From Lachnospiraceae bacterium (GTDB lineage: Bacteria; Bacillota; Clostridia; Lachnospirales; Lachnospiraceae), in the NCBI GenBank assembly GCA_017408735.1, contig JAFQUB010000041.1, forward strand, positions 25,373-89,372: DNA of 64,000 nucleotides. The letters run 5' to 3'. Under the pieces are notes generated by a model. That model was given only the letters and a program-made list of their open reading frames with translations, was not told where the DNA came from and did not search any database. The position numbers and the translations under genes were made by a program. Positions 53,070-60,198 of this stretch are shown in pieces. Numbering within the stretch: the first letter of the stretch is position 1; the number at the start of each line of letters is the position of its first letter.

Positions 53070-54494
53070 ATGAAATTTTTGGAAGAAAATATCCGGAACG
53101 ACTTGAAATCCAATATAACCTACTTTAACAATGTATTAAATGTAAATAAGAATTTTGATATTGTATATCGTGTGGTTCGTTTTGGAGGGCGAGAGGCGTG
53201 TTTTTATTTTGTGGATGGTTTTTTGAAAGATGAAATGTTACAGAAGATGTTGCAGTATTTTAATTCCATTCAGCAGGAAGATATGCCCCAAGATGCCCAT
53301 GAAATGTCTAAACTTTGCCTTCCGTATGGAGAAGTGGATTTATTGGCAGATTGGGAAAGCATTTTGAAAAATCTGTTATCCGGTGTGACAATTATGTTTA
53401 TTGATGGTTATAGCAAGTGTCTTGCCATTGACTGTCGAACCTATCCAATGCGAAGCGTATCAGAACCGGAAAAGGATAAAGTATTGCGGGGTTCTAAAGA
53501 TGGATTTGTGGAAACGCTGGTGTTTAATACCGCGTTAATCAGACGACGTATCAGAACTCCGGAACTGACTATGGAGATTAAGTCTATTGGGGAGAGTTCT
53601 AAGACGGATATTGTAATCTGTTATATGGAAAACAGAGTAAACAAAGAATTTTTAAAGGATGTGATTGACAGACTTGCTTCTATAAAAGTAGATGCTCTCA
53701 CTTTAAATCAGGAGAGTCTTGTAGAATGCCTGTATCAGTACAAATGGTATAATCCATTTCCGAAATTTAAGTTTTCCGAACGACCGGATACGGCAGCGGC
53801 ACAGATTTTAGAGGGAAATATCATAATTTTGGTAGATAATTCACCTTCTTGTATCATTCTTCCTACTTCTGTTTTTGATATTATTGAAGAAGCGGATGAC
53901 TATTATTTTCCGCCCATAACCGGTACCTATTTGCGTATCACAAGATATGTAATAGCCATTATTACGTTGTTGTTGACACCGACGTGGTTGTTATTTGTAA
54001 ATAACCCTCAATGGCTTCCGGAATGGTTGGAATTTACAGTGATCCGGGATGAGGTGAATGTGCCGGTTATTTTACAGTTGTTACTTTTGGAATTTGCAAT
54101 TGACGGATTAAAGTTAGCAGCGGTGAATACGCCAAATATGTTAAGCACGCCATTGAGTGTAATTACGGCACTGGTGCTAGGGGAATTTTCAGTGAAATCA
54201 GGCTGGTTTAATTCAGAGGCTATGCTTTATATGGCATTTGTGGCAGTGGCAAACTATACTCAGCAAAGCTACGAACTGGGGTATGCATTGAAGTTTCTTC
54301 GAATGATTTTATTGGTGCTGACACAATTCTTTGGCATTTATGGATTTGTAGGCGGTATTGTATTGACGATAGTTTTATTGGCAACTAATAAGACGATTTC
54401 AGGTTCCGGTTATTTCTACCCGTTGATTCCTTTTAACTTAAAAGAATTTGGAAGACGTATGGTTCGAAAAAGATTGCGCTATGAGGAGAAATAA
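53070..54494 (+). CDS. GerA-family spore germination protein (SpoVAF-like possible)
   Basis: A 474-residue membrane protein of the GerA A-subunit family. The cytoplasmic N-terminal half has VETLVFNTALIRRRIRTPELTMEIKSIGESSKTDI and the EGNIIILVDNSPS motif. Four to five transmembrane helices follow, with TYLRITRY...LLLEFAIDGLKLA and a C-terminal basic tail. It acts in the spore inner membrane during germination. No B or C receptor subunits follow, so it may be a stand-alone SpoVAF-type protein. Its ribosome site lies within the upstream terminator hairpin. Confidence 0.88.
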   Translation: MKFLEENIRNDLKSNITYFNNVLNVNKNFDIVYRVVRFGGREACFYFVDGFLKDEMLQKMLQYFNSIQQEDMPQDAHEMSKLCLPYGEVDLLADWESILKNLLSGVTIMFIDGYSKCLAIDCRTYPMRSVSEPEKDKVLRGSKDGFVETLVFNTALIRRRIRTPELTMEIKSIGESSKTDIVICYMENRVNKEFLKDVIDRLASIKVDALTLNQESLVECLYQYKWYNPFPKFKFSERPDTAAAQILEGNIIILVDNSPSCIILPTSVFDIIEEADDYYFPPITGTYLRITRYVIAIITLLLTPTWLLFVNNPQWLPEWLEFTVIRDEVNVPVILQLLLLEFAIDGLKLAAVNTPNMLSTPLSVITALVLGEFSVKSGWFNSEAMLYMAFVAVANYTQQSYELGYALKFLRMILLVLTQFFGIYGFVGGIVLTIVLLATNKTISGSGYFYPLIPFNLKEFGRRMVRKRLRYEEK

Positions 54495-54575
54495 GAAGCA
54501 TACTGGACAAAGGTAGGGAGAAATGTTAAACTTAGGAACATATGAGAAAGTGCGGAAACAGAGGAGGTATTTTAA

Positions 54576-55427
54576 TTGGTAAGGGCAGGGCTTGTTTTAG
54601 AAGGAGGGGCAACCAGAGGAGTATTTACAGCAGGGGTGCTGGATTATCTGATGGAAAAAGATATTTATTTTAAATATGTGGTAGGAGTTTCAGCCGGTGC
54701 ATGCAATGCTGTCGATTATGTTTCAAAGCAGATTGGACGTACCAGGCAGTGCATGATTATAGAAGAAAAAGAAAATCGCTATGTAGATATCAAAAAAACA
54801 ATGAAAACGGGCAGTCTTTTTGATATGGATATGATTTTTGACAAATTCCCGAATGAAATTTATCCATTTGATTATGAAGAATGTTTTAATTCTAAAATGA
54901 AATGGGAGGTAGTTGTCACTAACTGCGAAACGGGAAAGGCGGAATATCTGACAGAAAAGCAGGATAAAAAACGGCTGATGCAGATATGCCGTGCTTCCAG
55001 CAGTTTACCGTTAGTGGCACCTATTGTAGAGGTGGATGGGAATTCCTATTTGGATGGTGGGCTATCCGATTCTGTACCAATTAGCCATGCGCTGCGGAAA
55101 GGATACAAAAAATGTGTAGTGGTTCTTACCAGAAGGAAAGACTACAGAAAACAGCATTCTAAGAAAGCAGATAAACTCTATATTGCAGCATTTCGAAAAT
55201 ATCCTAATTTAGTTAACAGCATAGTGCATCGCCCGGAAGTGTATAATAAACAAATGGATTTAATTGACCGGTTGGAGCAGGAGGGAAAAATTTTTGTGAT
55301 ACGTCCTACAGAACTGGAAGTGTCACGGACAGAGCAGAATGTAGAGGTGCTCAATGCTTTTTATGAACATGGATACGAAACTATGAAACAGAAGTATGTA
55401 GCTATGTTGGAGTATTTAGTGCGATAG
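54576..55427 (+). CDS. Patatin-like phospholipase
   Basis: A 283-residue serine lipase of the patatin/RssA type. The oxyanion loop is EGGATRGVFTAG (9-20), the nucleophile elbow GVSAG (Ser39) and the catalytic Asp160 in DGGLSDSVP. It starts with TTG, eight bases after GGAGG. No signal peptide is seen, so it is probably cytoplasmic or membrane-associated. The substrate is unknown. A short possible upstream ORF overlaps its start. Confidence 0.87.
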   Translation: MVRAGLVLEGGATRGVFTAGVLDYLMEKDIYFKYVVGVSAGACNAVDYVSKQIGRTRQCMIIEEKENRYVDIKKTMKTGSLFDMDMIFDKFPNEIYPFDYEECFNSKMKWEVVVTNCETGKAEYLTEKQDKKRLMQICRASSSLPLVAPIVEVDGNSYLDGGLSDSVPISHALRKGYKKCVVVLTRRKDYRKQHSKKADKLYIAAFRKYPNLVNSIVHRPEVYNKQMDLIDRLEQEGKIFVIRPTELEVSRTEQNVEVLNAFYEHGYETMKQKYVAMLEYLVR

Positions 55428-55455
55428 TAAAAATAAGTAAGAAACGAGGTTTGAC

Positions 55456-56172
55456 ATGGAACTAACAAAAAAAATGAATGCCAATACATTGAAAATGATA
55501 GCGGTTATTACGATGTTTATTGATCATTTGGGAGCAACATTGGTATGGGCATATTTGCTTACATTAGAAGGGGATGCTAAACAGGATTGGAATACCATAT
55601 ATATGGTTATGCGTTGGATTGGAAGATTGGCATTTCCTATTTATTGTTTTTTTATAGTACAAGGATTAGAACATACAAGAAATGTGAAAAAATACATAGC
55701 AAGGCTATTGATTTTTGCACTGGTGTCAGAAATTCCTTTTGACTATGCCATTGCAGGTGGTTGGACACTGGAATATCAGAATGTTTTCTTTACGCTGGCA
55801 ATCGGACTAATTTGTATCTGGGGAATTAAAGAAGTAGAAGAACATATGTCTGAAAATAAAAAGCAGATACTGATAAAAACATGTATTATAGTGTTGGGAA
55901 CCTGTGTGGCATATTTAATGAACACCGATTATAGTGGATTTGGTGTTTTTGCGATTGCGTTGTTATATTTGTTTAAAGAAAAGCGCGGTATTCAGTGCAC
56001 AGTGGGAGCCATTAGCTTTATGTGGGAAATAACAGCGCCGCTTTCCTTTCTGTTATTGTATTTCTATAATGGAGAAAAAGGACGGAAAATAAACAAATAT
56101 TTGTTTTATGGATTTTATCCGATACATCTGCTTCTTTTGGCTGTGTTAAAAATTATTTTCTTTGGAAATTAA
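55456..56172 (+). CDS. TraX-family membrane protein
   Basis: A 238-residue multi-pass membrane protein of the TraX family (named after F-pilin acetylase). It has about six to seven hydrophobic helices, with conserved KMIAVITMFIDHLG near the N-terminus, GRLAFPIYCFFIVQG and FALVSEIPFDYA. Chromosomal members in Firmicutes have no proven role; an acyltransferase-like function is assumed from the family. No conjugation genes are near it. GAGG precedes the ATG. Confidence 0.85.
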   Translation: MELTKKMNANTLKMIAVITMFIDHLGATLVWAYLLTLEGDAKQDWNTIYMVMRWIGRLAFPIYCFFIVQGLEHTRNVKKYIARLLIFALVSEIPFDYAIAGGWTLEYQNVFFTLAIGLICIWGIKEVEEHMSENKKQILIKTCIIVLGTCVAYLMNTDYSGFGVFAIALLYLFKEKRGIQCTVGAISFMWEITAPLSFLLLYFYNGEKGRKINKYLFYGFYPIHLLLLAVLKIIFFGN

Positions 56173-56181
56173 ACCTTAAGC

Positions 56182-56208
56182 ACAGATATATCTTTTTTAC
56201 ATAATATA
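56182..56208 (+). promoter_or_regulatory. Candidate sigma-K (mother-cell) promoter of the cotJ operon
   Basis: CAC with AC at 56182-56183, a 16-bp spacer, and CATAATATA (56200-56208). This fits the sigma-K pattern mACm-N16-CATANNNTA in full. The sigma-E -35 pattern does not fit at the right spacing. It lies 31 bases before cotJA. In Bacillus subtilis the cotJ operon is known to be sigma-E dependent, so the exact factor needs a test. Confidence 0.5.
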
Positions 56209-56239
56209 ATAGTGAACATATTTTGAAGGGAAATAGAAT

Positions 56240-56446
56240 ATGGCAGATTGCAGATGTAACAGAAATATATCTGGTAAAAACTGTTATGAAAAACAGGAAA
56301 GCTGTATAGACAAATTTCCAGTAGGTATGGCATATGTGCCGTGGCAGAATTGGAATCAAATTTACGAATTTGACAAGGCTTTGCATCAGGGAACACTCTT
56401 TCCAGAACTGGATAAACCGTTTATCGGAAGGAGGGCATGTAGATGA
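56240..56446 (+). CDS. cotJA: Spore coat-associated protein CotJA
   Basis: A 68-residue protein of the CotJA family. The conserved block is FPVGMAYVPWQNWNQIYEFDKALHQGTLFPELDKPFIG (about 26-63). It helps incorporate CotJC into the coat in the mother cell. A Cys-rich N-terminus precedes the block. The cotJB start overlaps its stop (ATGA), a coupled arrangement. Confidence 0.93.
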   Translation: MADCRCNRNISGKNCYEKQESCIDKFPVGMAYVPWQNWNQIYEFDKALHQGTLFPELDKPFIGRRACR

Positions 56447-56715
56447 AAACAGCGTGCCGAATGAATAAGGAGCAATTGTTTGACTGGATTAATATGATAA
56501 GCTTTGCAGTGGTGGAAACTGCATTGTATCTGGATACGCATCCATGTGATATGGAAGCTTTAAAGTTTTATAATGAAGTGGTAGAAATGAGAAAAAATGC
56601 CATGCATGAATATTCCATGCAGTACGAACCTCTTACACTGGATTTGGCAGGGAACACGAAGGGTGAATGGGAATGGGTAATGTCCCCATGGCCTTGGGAA
56701 GGAGGTAAATGCTAA
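56443..56715 (+). CDS. cotJB: Spore coat protein CotJB
   Basis: A 90-residue CotJB protein with the family blocks MNKEQLFDWINMISFAVVE, DMEALKFYNEVVEMRKNA and the C-terminal WVMSPWPWEGG. It overlaps cotJA by 4 bases and is followed directly by the cotJC start codon. An ATG 7 codons in gives the usual family N-terminus but lacks a better ribosome site. Confidence 0.93.
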   Translation: MKTACRMNKEQLFDWINMISFAVVETALYLDTHPCDMEALKFYNEVVEMRKNAMHEYSMQYEPLTLDLAGNTKGEWEWVMSPWPWEGGKC

Positions 56716-56829
56716 ATGTGGAATTATGAAAAAAGATTGCAGTATCCGGTAAATATCAAAGAGCCGAACCCACGGTTGGCACAGGTGATTATGAGCCAGT
56801 TCGGAGGTCCGAATAACGTTAGGATATAA
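56716..56829 (+). pseudogene. cotJC: cotJC, 5' fragment interrupted by an integrated element
   Basis: The ATG directly follows the cotJB stop, with AAGGAGGT 10 bases upstream. The product begins MWNYEKRLQYPVNIKEPNPR and reaches SQFGGP at residues 27-32, the exact N-terminus of CotJC, a manganese-catalase-like coat protein of about 190 residues. After codon 32, where homologues continue with DGE, the frame runs into NNVRI and a stop. The break coincides with a 14-bp palindrome, and mobile-element genes follow. The remaining about 85% of the gene is not in the window. The break could be reversible by site-specific excision or a permanent inactivation. Confidence 0.88.
56800..56813. other. Putative attachment site (attL) in cotJC
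   Basis: TTCGGA-GG-TCCGAA is a perfect 6-bp inverted repeat around a central GG (56806-56807). Large serine recombinases cut at a central dinucleotide inside an imperfect dyad, and the site lies exactly where CotJC homology ends. Sequence left of it is cotJC; sequence right of it is not. Confidence 0.6.
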
Positions 56830-56928
56830 TTGTGTCATCTAAGACTTACTGGCACTTTACGGAAAGAAAAAATTGTGTTAAATTATTACAAGGAAGATGC
56901 TGAAACTATAAAAAACGGAGAGAAACTA

Positions 56929-57810
56929 ATGAAGGACTTTTCTTTTTGGGTAGAATATGAAGGAAACTGCGAAGGAAGTGGACGAAGTGAAAAGATTTGG
57001 TTGATAAATCCGGACACAAGACAAGTTGGTTTATTTAAATATAAAAAGGATGAACTTACAACGGACCATGTATCTGAATGTTTAGCGTATCAATTAGCAA
57101 ATATAATAGGAATTCCATGTGCTAAATTTGAACTGGGAACATATATGGGAAGAGAAGGTTCGATGAGCTATAATATCATTCAGAACCCCAATGAGTTATT
57201 AATCGAAGGAATTAATTATATAAATAATGCATATCCAAAGTATGACCCTGAAAAATTTAGGGATATGGGTAGTGGAGAGGTATACTCCATACAAATGATT
57301 GAAAAAGCACTTGAAAAAACTTTTTTGTTTAAGGAGTTTTTAAAAATTCCTGTATTCGATTATTTAATTGGAAACACAGACCGTCATCAGAGCAATTGGG
57401 CGGTTATCTGGGATGGAAAAAAGTTGAGAATATCACCATTATATGACAACAGTTCATCATTGTGTGCATATATTTCAGAAAAACAAGTTGCCGGATATTT
57501 GGGAAATGATTTAAACCGTTGGAGCTCATTGGTTGAAAGAAAATCAAGGTCAATAATTAGAAGAACAGTTGAAGAACAGAAACAGCCAACACATTTAGAA
57601 ATGTTAAAATATATAAAAAACAATTATTACAGTGAAACCGAAGGACTTGTAGAAAAAATAATAGCAGTAGTGACGGAAGACAGAATTTCTGATATACTAA
57701 ATGTATATGTAGAAAATGAATTGTCTGAAAAAAAGAAAATCATTATCAAGAAATTTTTGCTACATAAAGTAAGTGAAATGAAAAACGTTTATTTTGGAGA
57801 GGAGGAGTAA
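56929..57810 (+). CDS. HipA-like Ser/Thr kinase (CtkA/HipA C-terminal type)
   Basis: A 293-residue HipA-like kinase domain without the HipA N-terminal subdomain. The catalytic loop is FDYLIGNTDRHQSNWAVI (Asn149 to Asn156 region) and the metal-binding motif is ISPLYDNSSS; the likely ATP-binding lysine is in VGLFKYK. Start at ATG 56929, eight bases after GGAG; the frame extends upstream without family similarity. It is followed after 1 base by the HIRAN gene, which has an N-terminal part that may replace the missing subdomain. In known systems HipA kinases phosphorylate translation factors or tRNA synthetases; the target here is unknown. Confidence 0.8.
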   Translation: MKDFSFWVEYEGNCEGSGRSEKIWLINPDTRQVGLFKYKKDELTTDHVSECLAYQLANIIGIPCAKFELGTYMGREGSMSYNIIQNPNELLIEGINYINNAYPKYDPEKFRDMGSGEVYSIQMIEKALEKTFLFKEFLKIPVFDYLIGNTDRHQSNWAVIWDGKKLRISPLYDNSSSLCAYISEKQVAGYLGNDLNRWSSLVERKSRSIIRRTVEEQKQPTHLEMLKYIKNNYYSETEGLVEKIIAVVTEDRISDILNVYVENELSEKKKIIIKKFLLHKVSEMKNVYFGEEE

Positions 57811-57811
57811 A

Positions 57812-58501
57812 ATGTCTATTAGAGATGGAAAAGATTACTTATATCTGATTTGGAAAGACGATATCACAAGAAGACAGTATATTGTAGGTCAGCTTTCAAA
57901 AAATGGACATTATGAGTTTCAATATACCGGAGAGGTTGAAGAAGCTATAAAGGCAGGTTTTACTCCGTTAGTTCCATTTGAAGATATGAAGAAAGTATAT
58001 ACGAACGAAGAATTGTTTCCGGTATTTTCAAGCCGTTTACCGGATAAAAAACGAAAAGATATCAACAGGATTTTGCAAAAATATGGTTTAGAGGAATATG
58101 ATGCATATAAACTATTGAAAATGAGTGGTGCGAAGTTGCCGATTGATAGCCTACAATTCATTGATCCTATTTTAGATTTTGATAGCGGATTTGAAAGAAA
58201 GTTTTATATGGCTGGTGTGCGACACTATTTAGGGTGCGATGGTGAAGAATGTGCGAAGGCAATTGAGGTAACTAGAGGGGATGAGGTTTTCTTGGAAAGA
58301 GAACCTGAGAACAAATATGATTCTAATGCCATAAAAATTATCAGTGCACAGAAATACTTGTTAGGATATCTTCCAAGATATTACAGCAGTGCATTTACAA
58401 GATTAATGGATGAAAGAAGAAAAATTTCCTGTCATGTTTGCGATGTGGACAAGAGCAAATGTTGTAGTGAGTGCATTATGCTTATGGTAAAGGTATTTTA
58501 A
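57812..58501 (+). CDS. HIRAN-domain protein paired with the HipA-like kinase
   Basis: A 229-residue protein. The N-terminal part (about 1-55, with DYLYLIWKDDITRRQYIVGQL) looks like the small N-terminal subdomain of HipA proteins. The C-terminal part (about 140-215) is a HIRAN domain with VTRGDEVFLEREPENKYDSNAIKI and YLLGYLPRYYSSAF. HIRAN domains bind DNA ends or damaged DNA in some eukaryotic helicases. GGAGGAG lies directly before the ATG inside the end of the kinase gene, so the two are coupled. A terminator follows. A toxin-antitoxin-like or regulatory function is inferred. Confidence 0.75.
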   Translation: MSIRDGKDYLYLIWKDDITRRQYIVGQLSKNGHYEFQYTGEVEEAIKAGFTPLVPFEDMKKVYTNEELFPVFSSRLPDKKRKDINRILQKYGLEEYDAYKLLKMSGAKLPIDSLQFIDPILDFDSGFERKFYMAGVRHYLGCDGEECAKAIEVTRGDEVFLEREPENKYDSNAIKIISAQKYLLGYLPRYYSSAFTRLMDERRKISCHVCDVDKSKCCSECIMLMVKVF

Positions 58502-58517
58502 AGTAGAGAATAAAGAG

Positions 58518-58547
58518 AGCTCCCAGCCAAAAAGCTGAGAGCTTTTA
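58518..58547 (+). terminator. Terminator between the HIRAN gene and the recombinase gene
   Basis: A 10-bp stem (58518-58527 with 58534-58543) with a single mismatch on this strand and a G-T pair on the other, 6-base loop, then TTTT. It lies between two convergent genes and probably serves both. Confidence 0.7.
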
Positions 58548-59990
58548 TGAAATATAAAAGTGAACGGTTACAGTACTGGAAGCTTTGTCGAAGATAATTT
58601 CTTTGCAAACACTCCGAAGAACTGTAGCCTTTTTTTCTAAGTCCACGTCAGGAGAGGACAGGACCTCGTAAACGTTTCTGCAGCTTTCTAACAGTTCAGC
58701 TTTCATTTCCGGAGTATCTTCCACAACAGTACTATTCTTCATAAGAGCTTCCAGTTTTTCACGCTCCTTTTTGAGAGCAAGTTTATTCTCTTTATATTCT
58801 GCAAGGGTATCGATCTCATTTATATACGCCTCTTTAATTCTTGCTTCTTTCTTATCCAGTAAAGCAAGTTGCTTTTTATATTCCGCCATATTTGAAGAGA
58901 GTTCCGACTTTGGCAGAATACTATATTCTATATTATCGAAGTTAAGGTTCTTAAACACATCAAAGACGATCTGTTCCATTTTATAAACATTAATAAAGCA
59001 GGATTGCTTATGGAATCCCTTGGCGTATTTATAACATTGAAATCCACCGTTCTTTCCGGCAGGCTGATAGTAAGTCATACTCGCACCGCAAATTCCGCAC
59101 TTTAAGACACCGCAAAGCCAATGTTTAGTAAATCCTACCCCTTTACGTTTTCGAGGGCTGAAATCGGCTTCTATGCGTTTCTGAACGGTGTCAAATTGTT
59201 CTTCTGATATAATTGGCTCATGTTTTCCGTCAGCAACAATTATCTCCTCCTCCGGATTGTCTACATAAGCACTGTGCGGAGCTCTGTTCCAACGGACTTT
59301 CCCAATGTAGTAAGGATTTTTAAGAATGTATTTTATTGTACGTAATTCAAAAGGGTTGCCGCGTTTCGTTTTATAGCCCTTTTCGTTCAAATGCCTTGCA
59401 ATGGTAGAAAAGTCTGTTCCGGCAATATAACTGTCAAATATATAACGGACAATAACAGCTTCTTCCGGGTTTATTTCAGGTATTCCACCGGAAGCATAGT
59501 TATATCCAAGCGGAGCATAAGACTGGTAGCCACCTCGCAGAGCTTTTTCTGTCATGCCTCGCTTAACTTCTACGGAAAGGTTAATAGAATAGAACTCGTC
59601 AAACCATTCTATAATACGCTCTATCAGAGAACCGAAAGGTCCTTCTATAATCGGTTCTGAGATACTTACCACTGATACACCATACTTAGTCAGTAGCGAC
59701 TTATACACGATGCTTTCCTCTTGGTTTCTTGCAAAACGGGAGAATTTCCACACAAGAATGGCATCAAACTCTTTATTTTTCGCATGAGCAATCATTTCCT
59801 GGAACGCAGGTCGCTTGTCAGCCTTTCGTCCACTTATGCCACCTTCCAAGTAAACATGCTCCGGAAGCACATCATATCCGTTTTTCTTGGCATATTCTTT
59901 TAGAAGTCGCTTCTGCGCATCAGGGGAAAGTTCTTCCTGCTTGCTTGTGCTTACTCGAATGTAGAGGGCAGCGGTTTTTAGACTTTTCAT
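58545..59990 (-). CDS. Large serine recombinase (integrase/excisionase type)
   Basis: A 481-residue large serine recombinase. The N-terminal resolvase domain carries LYIRVSTSKQEE with Arg12 and nucleophile Ser14, then GGISGRKADKRPAFQ and VWKFSRFARN. The recombinase domain (about 165-270), a zinc ribbon (CGVLKCGICGAS... with later FQC and SC) and a coiled coil (about 370-430) follow. This layout matches SpoIVCA, TndX and phage integrases. The ATG at 59990 follows GAGGTGAT. It reads towards the cotJC junction and is the only recombinase visible, so it most likely made the insertion. A reverse-strand sigma-E-like promoter lies directly upstream. Confidence 0.92.
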   Translation of the reverse strand: MKSLKTAALYIRVSTSKQEELSPDAQKRLLKEYAKKNGYDVLPEHVYLEGGISGRKADKRPAFQEMIAHAKNKEFDAILVWKFSRFARNQEESIVYKSLLTKYGVSVVSISEPIIEGPFGSLIERIIEWFDEFYSINLSVEVKRGMTEKALRGGYQSYAPLGYNYASGGIPEINPEEAVIVRYIFDSYIAGTDFSTIARHLNEKGYKTKRGNPFELRTIKYILKNPYYIGKVRWNRAPHSAYVDNPEEEIIVADGKHEPIISEEQFDTVQKRIEADFSPRKRKGVGFTKHWLCGVLKCGICGASMTYYQPAGKNGGFQCYKYAKGFHKQSCFINVYKMEQIVFDVFKNLNFDNIEYSILPKSELSSNMAEYKKQLALLDKKEARIKEAYINEIDTLAEYKENKLALKKEREKLEALMKNSTVVEDTPEMKAELLESCRNVYEVLSSPDVDLEKKATVLRSVCKEIIFDKASSTVTVHFYIS

Positions 59991-60007
59991 ATATCATCAC
60001 CTCGTAA

Positions 60008-60036
60008 ATTTTATGAAAAATGGGTATAAAAAATAC
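60008..60036 (-). promoter_or_regulatory. Candidate sigma-E-like promoter of the recombinase
   Basis: Reverse strand: GTATTTT (60036-60030), a 14-bp spacer, CATAAAAT (60015-60008). The sigma-E consensus as known from Bacillus is GHATATT-N13-15-CATACAMT; this gives 6 of 7 and 7 of 8 matches. No good sigma-A pair was found for this strand. The leader would be only about 10 to 13 bases and include the ribosome site, which is tight. Confidence 0.4.
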
Positions 60037-60041
60037 ACCTA

Positions 60042-60070
60042 TTGCCAGAACAGGTGCTCGATGATATAAT
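60042..60070 (+). promoter_or_regulatory. Sigma-A promoter of a small RNA-like unit
   Basis: TTGCCA (60042-60047), a 17-bp spacer, TATAAT (60065-60070). No coding sequence follows; instead two hairpins lie downstream, suggesting a short structured RNA. It points away from the recombinase gene. Confidence 0.65.
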
Positions 60071-60076
60071 ACAACT

Positions 60077-60155
60077 TGTCGAAGGTTAATTATACAGGCA
60101 TCGTTCTGTATAGTTACATGTCTGCTCGGGTGTTGGTAGCACTCGGGCATTTAAA
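60077..60155 (+). ncRNA. Predicted structured small RNA upstream of the recombinase
   Basis: About 75-80 bases from the predicted start near 60077. Hairpin 1 pairs TATACAG with CTGTATA (60091-60097 with 60106-60112). Hairpin 2 is a 10-bp stem (60123-60132 with 60140-60149, two G-T pairs), followed by TTTAAAATTT, a weak terminator tail. No reading frame with a ribosome site was found. Function unknown; it is not complementary to the recombinase start region as far as I can see. Confidence 0.45.
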
Positions 60156-60163
60156 ATTTATGG

Positions 60164-60192
60164 TTGAAATTATTTAGTACATTGAGTATAAT
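60164..60192 (+). promoter_or_regulatory. Promoter of the antitoxin-like RNA
   Basis: TTGAAA (60164-60169), a 17-bp spacer and consensus TATAAT (60187-60192). It fires towards the small toxin gene, which lies on the other strand. Confidence 0.7.
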
Positions 60193-60198
60193 ATACTT

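Noticed and set aside
55456..56172. TraX as evidence of a conjugative plasmid region
   Set aside because: Chromosomal TraX-family genes are common in Firmicutes and no other transfer genes lie nearby; it is also outside the element boundary.
56205..56210. TATAAT before cotJA as a sigma-A -10
   Set aside because: No -35 hexamer lies at 16-18 bp; the overlapping CATAATATA fits a sporulation sigma factor better.
56830..56928. N-terminal extension of the HipA-like kinase starting at TTG 56830
   Set aside because: No ribosome site and no family similarity; ATG 56929 has GGAG at correct spacing.
59391..60007. Plus-strand frames of 60 to 92 codons within the recombinase gene
   Set aside because: Shadows of the recombinase coding sequence with no ribosome sites or recognisable products.
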